64,000 bases of DNA from the NCBI GenBank assembly GCA_037903475.1, contig JBAJFG010000035.1, forward strand, positions 744,001 through 808,000, read 5' to 3'. Made by a program: the position numbers and the translations under genes. How positions within the stretch are numbered: position 1 is the stretch's first letter; the number at the start of each line of letters is the position of its first letter. This DNA is from Ancylostoma caninum (lineage: Eukaryota; Nematoda; Chromadorea; Rhabditida; Ancylostomatidae). A model generated the notes under the pieces. The model saw nothing but the letters and a program-made list of their open reading frames with translations, was not told the origin of the DNA and ran no database searches. This document shows positions 34,891 through 46,541 of the stretch, one piece after another.

Positions 34891-36100
34891 ACGCTGGGAA
34901 ATTTCTAAATAAGAAAGCGAGCCAGTTACGGTCCACCTATGGATCGTATTGTCTCTTAGGTCTTAATGTACAGCCATAGAATTTATTTTGTTCTTCTCTT
35001 CTGAAAGTTTACTGAGAAATTTATTAATGTAATACCCTAGTAACTTAATTTCGTCTTCAAAGATTCTCTTTATTTACTTTTTTTGTTTGTTTATGAATTC
35101 AGCAGAGGCACTGACTACAATGGTTTACATGAATCTCTGCATAAACACTGGAATCCGCTGTTCTGAGCCCGGTATTTTGTGCTGAGTTCCGGCGGGGCAT
35201 CCATGGGAACGGCATCTGACATACATGCCCCTCCCACTCCTCCCTCTCCATGTCCTCTCTTGGTCACTAAATGGGCTACAAAGCAGATGTGGCAGATGTT
35301 ATCCCTCTCGATGGATGTCCCTTCCCCAACGCTCCACAAAATGAGGTGTTCACAAGAGGGTTACTCTACATCTCTGTAGAGGGTATACATAGATACGCTC
35401 GTTACCCAATGCGCGTGCGTGGGTGAATTTTCACCGCACGGGCGTCGGCCACAGGGGAACAGGTTGAAAAAATTTTATTTGTTTCTTCGTATGCTTGAAA
35501 TTTCTTCAGAGCAAGTAAGATAGAACCAGCATATGTTCAGGGGACACGAGTGACTTCCTTCAGCCGTTCCCCTCTTAACCGCCCTGGCGACAGTGGGTCA
35601 GAAACGTCACGAAACTATGATCAGCTTTTCCTGAATATTTCAGTTATGAGGTGGAAAATGTCTGTGAGGATGCAGCATTAACGGATGTGTGAATGCTTCA
35701 TTTCCATCTCACGCTGTCTTTATCAGCGAACTTATGCGAAAGGATTCTGTTGCTTTTAATTCCTCATGTCTGTCCGTTTTTTAGCGCTCTTGGACCATGC
35801 TTCTTATTCCATGTCTCCACTTCCTTCATTCCTCTTTCTTTTTTCTTAGAAGTGCCCATTGAACTCCTGCAGCGTTGCAAACGCACCCCATTATCCGCTA
35901 ACATTCCCATCGAAGACTCGTTACTCCGATTCTATTAAGACTATCAATCGTCGAAGGAGCTTTGTAAAAAAAAGGTGTTACTGCAATTTCCTGCTCAATG
36001 AGCAGTGATGACTACTGTTCTGCAAATCCGTCTCCGGTTTCATGGACGTTTCTTAGATAATTCAAAAGATCGACTTTTGATGAATCCTGGCATGTTGATA
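34891..36100. other. Non-coding stretch with a GC-rich block
   Basis: The block 35160-35460 is GC-rich and open on both strands for about 70 codons, with proline-rich peptides on one side and glycine-rich on the other, which suggests composition rather than coding. It includes the palindrome GGTGAATTTTCACC. I could not identify it. Confidence 0.4.
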
Positions 36101-36102
36101 TA

Positions 36103-36592
36103 CAGGGAGGGCCATAAATACGGTAACAAGACGTGTTTTGCTTTCAAACGAGCATGTTCTTGCTTTAAGTCATGTTTAATTGGGAGGCCGTCTCCGGACG
36201 TTTTATCAGGACAGTGCTCAGGAACTCAGGTTTCATCTGCTTCAGAACAGGGGAAACAATAAATTTCAAGACCTACTGGTTTTGTCTTCTTTTGTTTTTA
36301 CGGCACCTGAGATATAAGCTTCCTCAAAACCCTTTAGGAGTTTGGAATCTCCAGAAAGTAACTTCAAAAATCGAAAATAAGTTTTTACGCAACCATTCGA
36401 GCGCCGAGGCCTGCGACTTCTTTTGATTTTGCCGAGTCTGATTCCTGGAAGATGGAGGATATTTCTTGATGTTTTCTTGTATTATGTTGTTGGTAATTAA
36501 TGAACATAAATCATGTGACAGCGTTCCAAATTGCTCAGAAAATCTTTCTCTGGTCGCCCTTTTGTTTGTTACCGTATTTTTAGCCCACCCTG
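36103..36592. mobile_element. Tc1-like MITE
   Basis: 490 bp with 28-bp terminal inverted repeats (CAGGGAGGGCC and CAGGGTGGGCT starts, both continuing to ATACGGTAACAA; 24 of 28 positions identical). TA flanks both sides (36101-36102 and 36593-36594). The ends resemble those of Tc1-type elements and of the element at 19230-20435 in their CAGGG start, but the sequences are otherwise different. No transposase remnant is recognisable inside. Confidence 0.8.
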
Positions 36593-36856
36593 TAATATAT
36601 TAATTGTTTCATAGCCTGAGCAAAAAAGAAAAATTTAAAAAAAAAACATGAAAAAAAAGAGAACTTGAACAGTTTACCAACCTCGTTTACAGCTTATAAA
36701 ACAATACATTGTTTTGGCCGACCGGCTGCTCTAAAGTGGACGAGTTCTGCATGCAAGATAGCTATGCGTTGTCTGAGCGGCTCTTCTGAGTTAGTGATGG
36801 CAGGTAATGATGGCGCTTGCGAGGCGTATCACATCTCGTTTGAAAAACCCCTCAGT

Positions 36857-37000
36857 TCTGGATGAGCAGGAAGGTTAGAACTTTTCCACGAATGTCCATA
36901 AATGCCAATACTGTCCTCGCCACATACTCCCGCAGACAGCTGTTCCATAGCTCGAATGCTTTCTTGTCTTGAAACCTCGGCACGCCAACTATTATGTGTG
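36857..37000 (-). other. Possible coding remnant
   Basis: One minus-strand frame reads RFQDKKAFELWNSCLREYV, then ARTVLAFMDIRGKVLTFLL and a stop. It overlaps another open frame and the inverted repeat at 36991-37042. It could be a decayed repeat-encoded peptide or an exon. Confidence 0.2.
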
Positions 37001-37042
37001 ATTCTACCTACAAAACCTCTAAGGACAAGAATCACACATAAT
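36991..37042. repeat. 15-bp perfect inverted repeat
   Basis: ATTATGTGTGATTCT at 36991-37005 is exactly complementary to 37028-37042, with a 22-nt spacer. GTTCCATAGCT occurs as a direct repeat near 36941 and again just after the right arm. Confidence 0.7.
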
Positions 37043-37049
37043 GTTCCAT

Positions 37050-39964
37050 AGCTACTTATTTGAATCGAATTAGCGCAAACACGACATATTTGGATATGTA
37101 ATCTGGTCTGTACTTTTGTGCATACGGCGAATTTTCATTTCTCTATTGTGTGGCGGTGATTTTGTTGAATAGATATGTGACCGGCAGGCACCACGCCTAC
37201 ATTGCCATCTCGCATGATCATAGCGTTTCCAGCATATTGCGTGATACGTTCGCACGACTTCATCAATCTCATTGGACTTTTTAGATCTATCTAGGTAGGC
37301 TCATCTCCTCAACATAGAAATTAAGCTAATGATTGCTCCCTTCCTATGCGTATCAAAGTTTCATAGAAACTTGTCCTCTAATTTTCGGCAGATTATACAG
37401 TGGGTAATCCCATGAATGCTCCGTTGTCTCCTCAGTGACGTGAATGAATTCTTATAAGCCCATATATCAAATTTTAATTGATATCTGACGTTTTTCAGTA
37501 CTTGGTTGTGTCGTCCTTGTGTCGTTCTAGCCAACGAGGCTATAAATATCCATGTATCGGTGTTTTTTCCACGTAGTAAACAATTAAATAGATTCTTTTG
37601 GTTACTCAGCTGTTTGATTACGTGACGTTATCGACAGGTGTTTTCTGGCATTGCGTTGCTTACAACCTCCCCCTCTTTTCTCCCTACGTTGTTATGTTGT
37701 TATGTTTTTGCTTTAATTGAAATGGGCAAGAAAGAATAGTTTCGGATTTTTACGCCTCCGTGTCAATTTCACATAACTGTCACGGATTTGAACTATGAAT
37801 TCAGGGTAACCTACCTGGATTCTTAGTAAAGTCTGAAAACTGAAAAACATTTTACTACGATTCTGCTACTTCTATAAAACAGTTTAACGTCATTTCAAAA
37901 GTATCATATGGCTCAAACTTTTTACTGTGGTCATAAAGGGCGAACAATATTTGATTATGTATACTATACTAGAAGTAATACTCATAATACCACGTATATG
38001 TATATAGTTCGATGTCTTGCTAGTTGAAGCTTATCTTACTCACTAATTGTTCTACTTATGTTATACAATGTGCACATTACGTCTTGCATCTTAAATAGTG
38101 GGACTTAGTCAACATATAACACTATGTCTCCAAATTACTACATTATTAGTTAGAGCAATAATTTTTACCATGCATTTTTATTTGGTATCCAGAAAGTCCT
38201 AATCCTATTAACCCTGATTGAGTTCTCGAGTAGTACGATTTTCTGACTATTCGGACAGCAATCAGACATTCAGCTATTCGAGTACTTTCATTGTCCAGAA
38301 AACACCTGCATATGTTTCTCAGACTATTTGAAGGAAGAACTTGAAAAGTGGTATATAAATGTCGTGTGAAGTATGCGCAACTACAGCTTGTCGATTATTT
38401 CTCTTTCGCTACCTTTACTTCCCTACCAACATACTTATTTCTTATATAGCGATGAGATGAAGATCGTGGAGATATAAACGTGTTCCTCACCCCTTTAGGA
38501 GGCATCTTCTATGGATATTCTTCCCATGTGAGGGTGAATTCAGCAGAGAGAAGGGAAACTATTATCTTCGTGAAGGATGCTTCTCATTTTATTTCCTGGA
38601 TAGGTTTTTTTCTTCGACTTTTTTCGCAGCTTCACTTCATTCTTCCAATCGAGGAAGATGTTCCCAGTGGAGATGACAAATGTCCGAGAAACCAGCATTA
38701 ACTGAAAAGCTGCTGTATTCTCTATTCCTCTTTCTTTTTTATCTACTTGTTTTCTATTAATATAGTGATTTGATGGAGACCGCAAGGATATGAAAGTTTT
38801 CTTGCTATGCGTAGCCGGGTTTTCGAAAACTACGCCTAAAAAAGTATTTATTTCATTGTGAATTTTTTATTTGTGCTTTGCGTCCTAATTCCTTATTGAT
38901 TTTACTTCTCAGTTCTTGTTTCTATGTTTCTGAGCCAAATGTTCCTGATCACATGAACTTGGGAAGACTACCCTTGTGACCCTTCCCTTCCGCTACCCCA
39001 AGGGGATCCTTCACATCATAGCCATTTTTCCAGTTTCATTTAATTGGAAGGTAACTTGACTGCTCTCCTAAGCTCCAAGAACAAATTCATTTCCAACGGA
39101 AAGTGAAGGTGATCTCTTCTCTCTTCTTTCCTTTTTTTTCTCCTGCAACCGTTTCCAAGGAGAGCAGAAATGAGAGAATGTCACGAAGACGACGCTATTG
39201 AGAGAAAGTGTCCCATTCTATTTTTTTACCGTTGTCAAGTGAACATTTTGTTATTAGATAATGTCGAAACAGCATTTCTAAAAAAGATAAGTCCATGCCG
39301 TAGCACACTGTGAGGGTTGTCGATCCTCTACTGTTGTCCTTCTTATTTAACCTAACTATATGTTCTCTGAGATTTTCGTAGAATAGCGTCATCTTTCGGC
39401 AAGCCTAGAGGCGTCCTTATGTTAGCTCTGTTGTTCACCTTTTCTTTTGTTTTTCATACCTGATCCAGTTTTAGACTTTTTTTACTTCGAGATGTAGCAG
39501 TATGTACTAAAATTATCGCTCTTTGTGATTTAGTTGACGCACCTAGAGTGCTACAAATGAACAAATGAATAGGTGGAAATTTCCGAATTCTGAACAGTTT
39601 GAAGTCGTACTCTGAAACACAATATTTTGGCGAGCTTGTAAGTAAAGAGGCCCGGCTGAGGAGGTCAAGGAAGGGATTTCTATTCAATACACAGTTTAGA
39701 TGTGCTATCAATAGTCGTACTATAAGCTGATTAGTAAACAGATTATCATGAAAGGAAGTAATGAACTCATCAGTACATACTTAATACCTACAAGCAACAG
39801 TAAAAACTCAGAATTCAACGACTTGCACCGCTCAATATTAAATGGACTACTACTCTCATGTAAAGAAGTAGAAAATATCCAGAGAATAGCCACCTTAGTT
39901 TTCAAATCTTTTTAAGATATTCGTGAGAGGGTGAACACGTGCTAGCCACTAGTGGGAAAATGGC
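37050..39964. other. Non-coding stretch
   Basis: Very AT-rich (especially 37900-38200). The frames at 38480-38785 overlap on opposite strands and look like chance. Nothing else is seen. Confidence 0.45.
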
Positions 39965-40336
39965 TGGGGTGATGTTCATCATCGGGTAAACTCATAGTAA
40001 ACACGATGAAGTTTACCCTCTTTTAGCATTCATCGAAAAGTTTAGTTTCCCTCATACAGTGAGGTAAAACACGAGGTAAGTCATGCCTGTCCATAGCTCG
40101 TAGGTAAACTTTTCCATCGGAGATTACTCCGCCAAGTAATGTGACTTAGTGACAATAGAGCGTTCCATGTGAACATCACTAGTGGAAGCAATGATGTGTT
40201 CCTATCACCCTGCTCGAGGTTCTCCGTAGAATTGAGGATTAGTATCATTCCCGCGTTTACCCCGATCTTAAACACAGAGTGTGTTAGCACGTGGCAAACG
40301 TTTACCTCTACTTTCAATGATGAACACAACCCCTGA
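39965..40336. repeat. Inverted-repeat-bounded segment related to the foldback family
   Basis: About 370 bp. The left end, GGGGTGATGTTCATCAT, is matched by a complementary right end, ATGATGAACACAACCCC. Internal GTAAAC/GTTTAC blocks and a minus-strand stretch, CACTCTGTGTTTAAGATCGG, resemble the foldback centre. Boundaries are approximate and no target duplication is clear. Confidence 0.45.
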
Positions 40337-40852
40337 TGTAGGCAACGGATTAACCTTGATCTAAAAACTAGCCGTTTTTACCGCCTGGACCACTAGAAAA
40401 ATTGACGATTTGGCAGCATTATCATGAATAAGCGAATCCCTAGAGTCTAATCCTAATCCTAGACGGGCATTCACCATTCATTCGCGCATTGTCAATTTAA
40501 TTACGAAACAAAAAGCGCGTGAAGCGGTAAACAACACAACCTCGTTCTATATCTAGCCTAGGTTTTCGCATCGTCATCAACAACAACACCGTCAAGCTAT
40601 TCTCATTCATATTTTTAGCTAAGAATTATCCGTGTAATTTTGGACGAAATATCCATAATTCGATTGCGAGCAAAGTGAATTTGCAGCGCTTGTTTTGCAT
40701 AGAGCGAAGAGGTTTCGGCTCGGACTCGAAGTCAAAGATCTTCGATCAAGTATATGCCCTCCTGCCCTCTAATCCTGACTCACAATCTTAACATTTCTGG
40801 AGAAGAAAATTGTTGCGCGTTTCTCTATCTCTTTTACTAGTATAGTCAGACT

Positions 40853-41050
40853 ATGAGAATAACAAGACGATCTCCAATTATGTCACAAGGAGAGGATTTA
40901 TTGCTCAGACTCAGAATGGCCGCTCAGCGACCGTTGTTTTGGTGGCCAGTACGAGAAAAACGCAACGAAAACAAAGCTAACTGTTGCTGCAGATGCTCCG
41001 AAAAGTCGAATATTCGAATCTTACGCGATGCGATGGTGGGGCGAGAATGA
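40853..41050 (+). CDS. Small open reading frame, unidentified
   Basis: 65 codons from ATG to TGA. The peptide is strongly basic (MRITRRSPIMSQGEDLLLRL, FWWPVREKRNENKANC) with a CCCRCSEK cluster. It is in a locally GC-richer patch. The minus strand of the neighbouring 41030-41265 is also open for about 78 codons, so base composition, not coding, may explain both. Confidence 0.18.
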   Translation: MRITRRSPIMSQGEDLLLRLRMAAQRPLFWWPVREKRNENKANCCCRCSEKSNIRILRDAMVGRE

Positions 41051-42141
41051 AATCCTAGACTTTTTCAGTTGATGTTTTGTGTTGAAGCGCTCTCGAAAAC
41101 CACGTGAGGGCGCTGTTGAGCGGAGGCGATGATTCTGATGACAGAAATCATCGTGAGAAAGGACGGGCATTAATGCACACTTGAGGGCCTTCCGCTTCGG
41201 CAGCGCGACTGAGCAGCGTCTATTCTCGGATATTCTCCTGCCGCTCTGTGATTTCTGGATTGGGGAAGTGACTTCAAAATCCTTTTGTGAATAAAACTCG
41301 CGGCTAGCTCTGAATAGGGCCTTGAACCAATGTTCTCATTTGTTACCTACCACAAATCTTGAATTTTCTGGATTGAAGGATTTTATTGCATGAAATGTTC
41401 AACTACCTCATGGCTATAGCCTAGTCTTATTATGCTCACATCATCATCAAAAAATTATTCGATCATTCCCACTTCTATTGCATTCTATCCTGTACTTTTT
41501 CCTCCTTTTCTCTGCTTTTAATAATTTCGCACTTGAAGCCTGAAACAGAAAGCTCTCCCCACCGTATTAAACCCGCAAAAAACCTCATTTGTGATGCTCA
41601 GTCTCGAATATTGTTTTAGCTACTGCATAATTCATCACACTTTGTGTTTTCTGTGGATTATTAATAATTTACATGTTGCCAGCATCTTAATCACCTTCTT
41701 CTATGTACTGCATGGTTAATTGATCCACGTATGCAATAACGTTTGTATTAAGGAACTGAAGGAAGGGAAAAATAGAGATGGAGGAGTAAGAATGTAATAC
41801 ATTCGAACGTTCCTTCAATTCTCAATTTCTGCGCTGCATTTCCAGGAAAAAAAATCCTGGGATGATGTCCTTAGCATTGAAATGTTGAAGTCTATGGTTT
41901 TCTCGTTGACTCGCCTCAATTCCTCTAATGAAGTGCTAGAATTTATGAAGCTCCATGTTTCGAGAACTAGTTCTATTCCTCGTATTATTTCTCATAGAAC
42001 GGTGCTATTTACAGGGTAGCTGAAAAGTATCGACGCGTTTTTGGAATAGATATATGTGCATACATCTGACGTTGATTTATACTCAGAGGAAACAATGGCC
42101 GAGAATATGCCCCCCCTAGAAGCAGAAAAACCTTAATAGAA

Positions 42142-42185
42142 TTTTATTTGTTTATTTATTCATTTTCATTTATTTATCACACGGG
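42142..42185 (-). mobile_element. Retroposon tail
   Basis: On the minus strand: CCCCGTGTGATAAATAAATG followed by more AAT-rich units. It shares TGATAAATAAAT with the tail at 46.1 kb. Confidence 0.5.
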
Positions 42186-42854
42186 GAGACAGAACTGGAT
42201 TCTTGCACACGTAGAAAATCGACATTGACTTTCTTGGATACCCACGTACTTAGACTCTGATTAAGAAAGGATAAAAGGTCTCGGAACCTTTCCCACCGTG
42301 ACTCACTCGCTGTGTGTGCTGATTCTTAGAGAAGTTAACAAGCAACAAATTCTCTTTTCTAGATAATTTCAACTTGCAGAGGTGAGGATGCATTAGGTTA
42401 AGTTAACCTGCGGCGCATCACCACTTCTGCGTTCGCTCGTTTTAAGCTTGTGCCAAGAGCAATTGCGAACATTTTGAGCGACTCATTTATTTTGTATTAT
42501 TTGGAGTGTTTTTGTTTTACCGGTAAAAGAAAAATTAAAACAAGAGCCAACATTTCTTGAAATACAGAATTTTTTCGCGCCAGTACCTTCCAGGCACCTG
42601 TACTCAAAAGAGCAATTTAAACTAGAAGCATACATGCGTCAGATGCGCGACTCTCGGGAAAGGCTAAGTTGAGACGCATTCCTGACGCAGCCCAGACGCA
42701 AATGTGATGCTCGCGTTTGCAGCGTCCTGGCTATTCACGCAATCGCGCAATATTTTCCTCGTTGCTGCATGCGCAATGGAAAGTCTTCAATGATTGATAC
42801 CTATAACACATGTTTGACGCATCTGGAATAAATCATCTCCAGTAATCAGCGCCT

Positions 42855-42964
42855 GGATGCATCATTGAGATTACCCAAGGTAAGCATGTTGATACTCTGA
42901 TAACGATGGGCAAATTTGTGTGGTGTTAACACGTTTACCTTGGGTAATCTGAATCATGCATGCA
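42855..42964. mobile_element. Foldback element, best-preserved copy
   Basis: About 110 bp. The left arm contains GAGATTACCCAAGGTAA and the right arm its complement, giving arms of about 42 nt that match at roughly four in five positions. The centre reads CTGATAACGATGGGCAAATT. Related copies at 12706-12812, 51483-51580 and 57135-57246 share arms and centre. A tRNA-like SINE starts directly to the right. Confidence 0.75.
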
Positions 42965-43210
42965 GCCCCAGGGGTGATGGGGCGCGTGTGGCGCAGTGGT
43001 CACGCTCCTCGCCAACCAGGCCATCCATCCCCCGGGGTCGGTAAATTGGTACCAGAGGAGTGTGGGAGAATGAAGCACTGACTTGGTACATCGGATACAC
43101 TCCACAAGTCACTGTATAGGGCACATACGCATTCAATGCCTCTACGATGCTCGGATGAAGTCGAATGCCTGACGCATCCTACGTGACGGGATTGATTAAT
43201 GACAACCATA
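42965..43210 (+). mobile_element. tRNA-derived SINE (diverged)
   Basis: TGGCGCAGTGG at 42989-42999 fits the RNA polymerase III A box (TRGYNNARNGG). The tRNA-unrelated body contains GTCGGTAAATTGGTACCAG and later GAAGCACTGACTTGGTACAT, which I recall, without being able to check, as typical of SINEs in strongylid nematodes. The B-box region is damaged. No open frame is involved. It follows the foldback at 42855-42964 immediately, so the two may form one composite unit. Transcription from its own promoter is unlikely given the damaged B box. Confidence 0.6.
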
Positions 43211-44149
43211 TCCTTTATCTTTTAATCAGGGTAAGTGATGTGAAAATGCATAATTTTCACCTGGAAGATATGTAAACTCTTCGGTTCACTCTGGTTCTTC
43301 TTGCGCCACTTCGCTTAGATTTAGATATATAGAAATATGTAATAAAAGGTAATTTAATCAGTGCACCAAAACCGTTTTCTGCGACCAAAAGTTTTGTTTT
43401 GTTTTTTTTTTCTTGAGTTGTTTATTCCATATTTAAACACGGTATTTGCTATTCTAACGTAATTGAAACAGAGCTTGAGCATTTCGCTTATTCTTTCTTC
43501 ACAGCTTGTCATGACACTTGGCTCGAATTATGTGTTTGCTAAGGTGCAGCCTAAGTGCAAGAAATAAATGAATTAATAAACGTCCTGACACGCAGCACAG
43601 GAGCCCTAATAGGCTCTACCGATCCTCCTTCTGCTTATTAGTGCACACCGCGTATAGCATGTCAGAAGGTGTCAGAAGCAGCTGGTGAACGTAACGAATT
43701 CGCAGCGATTGCGAGCGCAGCGATGGAAACTAAGTGGGGCAACACGACCAGCAGCACTGTAGATGTGGAGCAGTTCATTTTTAGTGCTTTTACGCATTTT
43801 TGCAGCATATTTCGCATTTTTCTCAGAGTGACAGAAAACGGCAAATGATGGAATGCAATGAAATCCCACGGGGAAAACACATTTCCATATGAATACCGCG
43901 AGTTCCGCCTCCGAAGCTCCACGTTTTTCGGCTAGGTGTGCTCAGAAAGACTACAGACACGCACGTGCTGGCGCAGTGTTGAACATTTCTCTTCCACGTA
44001 TCCTGCTCCAACTCAAGAAACCCTTCCACAAGTGTGGAACACTGTCCAGAAATTGGAGCACAGTAAAAATAGGTTTGAACATTCCTTAAATCGCAGTTGA
44101 CGATCATTGAGGTGAATTTTGGTGATGCTGTTATCTTACTGGGTTTGGG
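43211..44149. other. Non-coding or repeat-derived stretch
   Basis: A plus-strand AAATAAATGAATTAATAAA at 43563 may be a retroposon tail. Three overlapping minus-strand frames between 43662 and 44107 cover one GC-richer segment; the overlap in different frames suggests a decayed repeat, not a gene. Confidence 0.35.
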
Positions 44150-44480
44150 CCTCCAGATAAATTTTCGGAAGGATTGCAGCAGAAAATCGGCAGAACGAAA
44201 TCGGGTGATTTCCGGCTCTTCCAGTTTCTTGCTGTGATTCTTCCGGTTTTCTGCTGCCGTTCTTCCGAATAGCTGCTGCGGTCCTGCCGAATAGCTGATG
44301 CGATCCTTCCGAATGTGCAGTTACGGGGAATCTCGCGCCAGTTCCACAGAAACGTATTACACAACCAGTCTTCTCCCGTGGGCATTCTGCTGCGGTCTTT
44401 CCGAACCTTTTCATTTCTGCGTCTCTCGCTTTTTAACCACATGATCGAGCTTTCTTTCTGCTGTGGTCCTTCCGACAGTT
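44150..44480. repeat. Array of degenerate CTGCTGCGGTCCTTCCGAA units
   Basis: At least five copies of a roughly 17-nt unit (CTGCNGTYCTTCCGAA) on the plus strand, with one inverted copy (CGGAAGGATTGCAGCAGA) at the left end near 44168. The unit matches the cores of the repeats at 6.3, 15.3 and 19.0 kb. Long frames on both strands here reflect the repeat, not a gene. Confidence 0.6.
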
Positions 44481-46121
44481 TGTCTAGGTCGAGGTTCTGG
44501 TTTTCTTCTGAGTGTTTGATACAGTTTCCACGTTCCTCTTATTAGTATTCTCAGAATTGAATCCATTCCTTTCCACCTCTTCACAGCAGTACTGAAATAG
44601 TGTATTTTGTAAATCGATAGTCAAATAATAATTCAGTTAGTAGCTTCAAATCATGTAATTACGAACTACATATATGTGCCTGGCATGGCGTGTCGCCTGA
44701 TTGATCCAGGATATCCATCTTCAATCTGTATATTCGTATCCAGAGCCTTATTCACAATTCTAACAATGTCACTTAGTTGTTGAGGCTAACGCAAGACGCG
44801 GAGTCGTACGCTATGCTAGGGCAGACTGAAGACTGAAAGACTCAATGAAGGAGTTTTCACGCAAATTCCGTCTATTCATCCTCCTTTTCAGTTCATTCGA
44901 TAATCTGGGAGTGGTTTCAGGATTGCTCTAGTGTTTTGTTGGTGAATCCAGAAATACAGTATCCAAGGTAATCGCTTTCCTAGTATGGTTTGAAGCACCA
45001 CTCTGAATCCTCTTGTACAATAAATCTCGTCTCCACAGATCGAGTGAGATACAGTATTTCTGATGAAGTTTGGAGTGTACTGATTTGTAGCTGAAAAATA
45101 AACGAAAAAAACCGAAAGTCCGCGTTTTTCTCAGAAAATTACCATGGGACTGTGGTTACTGTATCAGTAACAGTCTTGAGCCTCTTAGCAAAAGCAGGGA
45201 AGTACAGCTACTTTTTTTGACTTCGTTGCAAATTTTACAAATAACCAGAAATAACCAGTCAGCCTTTGTTTTGTGTGGAACGTGCTGGCTTTGTCAAGAC
45301 TTTACCATTGTTCTCCTTTAAGAAGCCTTGGTGACTGAAACCTGTATGACTTAACGGCATTGTTGAGGCTCATGCATGAATAATCTCAACGAATTTCATT
45401 CATAGATGACTTCTTTCTTTTTCCTTCGAAGTAATATCCTGCAAAAGTACTGCTTCCTGGTACATATGACCGCATTAAATCGCCTTAGAGAAAGATTCTT
45501 TGTCTCTTAAAGTGGGTCATGTCCTCGGGCGCAACTTTTTTATCCGAACATTAGGTCATCAAACAAGCTTAAAAACCCGCTTGCATCATACTCTTTCTCG
45601 AATAACTATTTATCGTTCTTAACCAGCGTAGTTATATATTTGAGTAATTTTCACCATCCTTTACAAGTGAATGTGCGTTGGTAGGAACTATCAACCTTTC
45701 ATGGTCCCTGCCACCGGGGAGGGATAGTTGAAAAGATGCTCGAGAAGGATTGGGCACGAGTAAGTGCGTAGTAGATAGACAGTTTGCAAAAATATGCAAC
45801 TATTTCCACTTTTGAAATGAATTGTAAATTATTTTAGTGTGGTAAATACACTATTATTGCTCCATGCGTTTTTCTCTGCCATTGTGATTCTAAGATTTCA
45901 TTGATTGGCTTTCAGAACGTTCTTTGGCATTTTTTGATGGTTTTATCCTGTACATGCTAATGAAGACGAAATCACTCAGGAAAATCTTTCCAACATTAGT
46001 GATTACGACTTCAACCTAATATTTCCCACTTTCTTGGTTAAAGAGTGCAAAATCCTGATGGCATGGTGGATGCGGAAGAGGTTAAATAGAAAGTTTGAGG
46101 TGCATTCATTGAAAAATGTAA
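44481..46121. other. Non-coding stretch
   Basis: Contains several TACAGTAT motifs and a small GACTG-TTACTG/CAGTAA-CAGTC hairpin at about 45149-45175. No frame of 60 codons. Confidence 0.5.
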
Positions 46122-46541
46122 TTTTTTATTTATTTATCAGACCTCTACATCGCAAAGGAACGATTAATATCGATCTGTGCTTGCGTAGAGTTCAACAGTA
46201 GGCCTAATATCTCCAATCGTCCAATCAGTCATGTCCAGCTCAATGTTAAACGCTTCTCTCTGCTCTTGAACTTCATCAAGTCTTCAAGACATCTTGCTTA
46301 AGATCTTTGTGTGAATCCAAATCCTCCTACTCATGTCAATGGCATGAAGTTTTTATGAGAGAAGTTTTGATTCGAGGTGGTGGTTCTGAGGTGTAGACTG
46401 AACAAAAAGACGTACGGAGGTGAAGGCAAACTGTCGAAGATGTAGACGTGCAACCCACGCCAGCCGACGGCGTTTTGGGTCGGAGTCTTCTCTCCATATA
46501 GCTCGCATCACTTTGAAGCTGGTGGAATGATGGTTGACCGC
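46122..46541 (-). mobile_element. Possible LINE 3' fragment: coding remnant plus tail
   Basis: A 62-codon open frame at 46353-46541 (minus) contains FKVMRAIWRED and KRRRLAWVARLHLRQFAF and ends in TAA. It is followed by about 210 bp without a frame and then TGATAAATAAATAAAAAA at 46122-46141. The layout is that of a truncated LINE 3' end, but I could not match the peptide to a reverse transcriptase. It could instead be a host exon, since an acceptor-like TTTTTTTCAG lies about 25 bp upstream on the minus strand. Confidence 0.35.

Noticed and set aside
35115..35379. Proline- and glycine-rich frames on both strands
   Set aside because: Open on both strands because of GC-rich composition; peptides are low complexity.
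42013..42045. Tc1-like end CAGGGTAGCTGAAAAGT
   Set aside because: No inverted partner within several kilobases; may be a solitary remnant but cannot be bounded.
43662..44107. Overlapping minus-strand frames of 65-94 codons
   Set aside because: Three different frames cover the same DNA and none has splice sites or motifs; probably repeat-derived.
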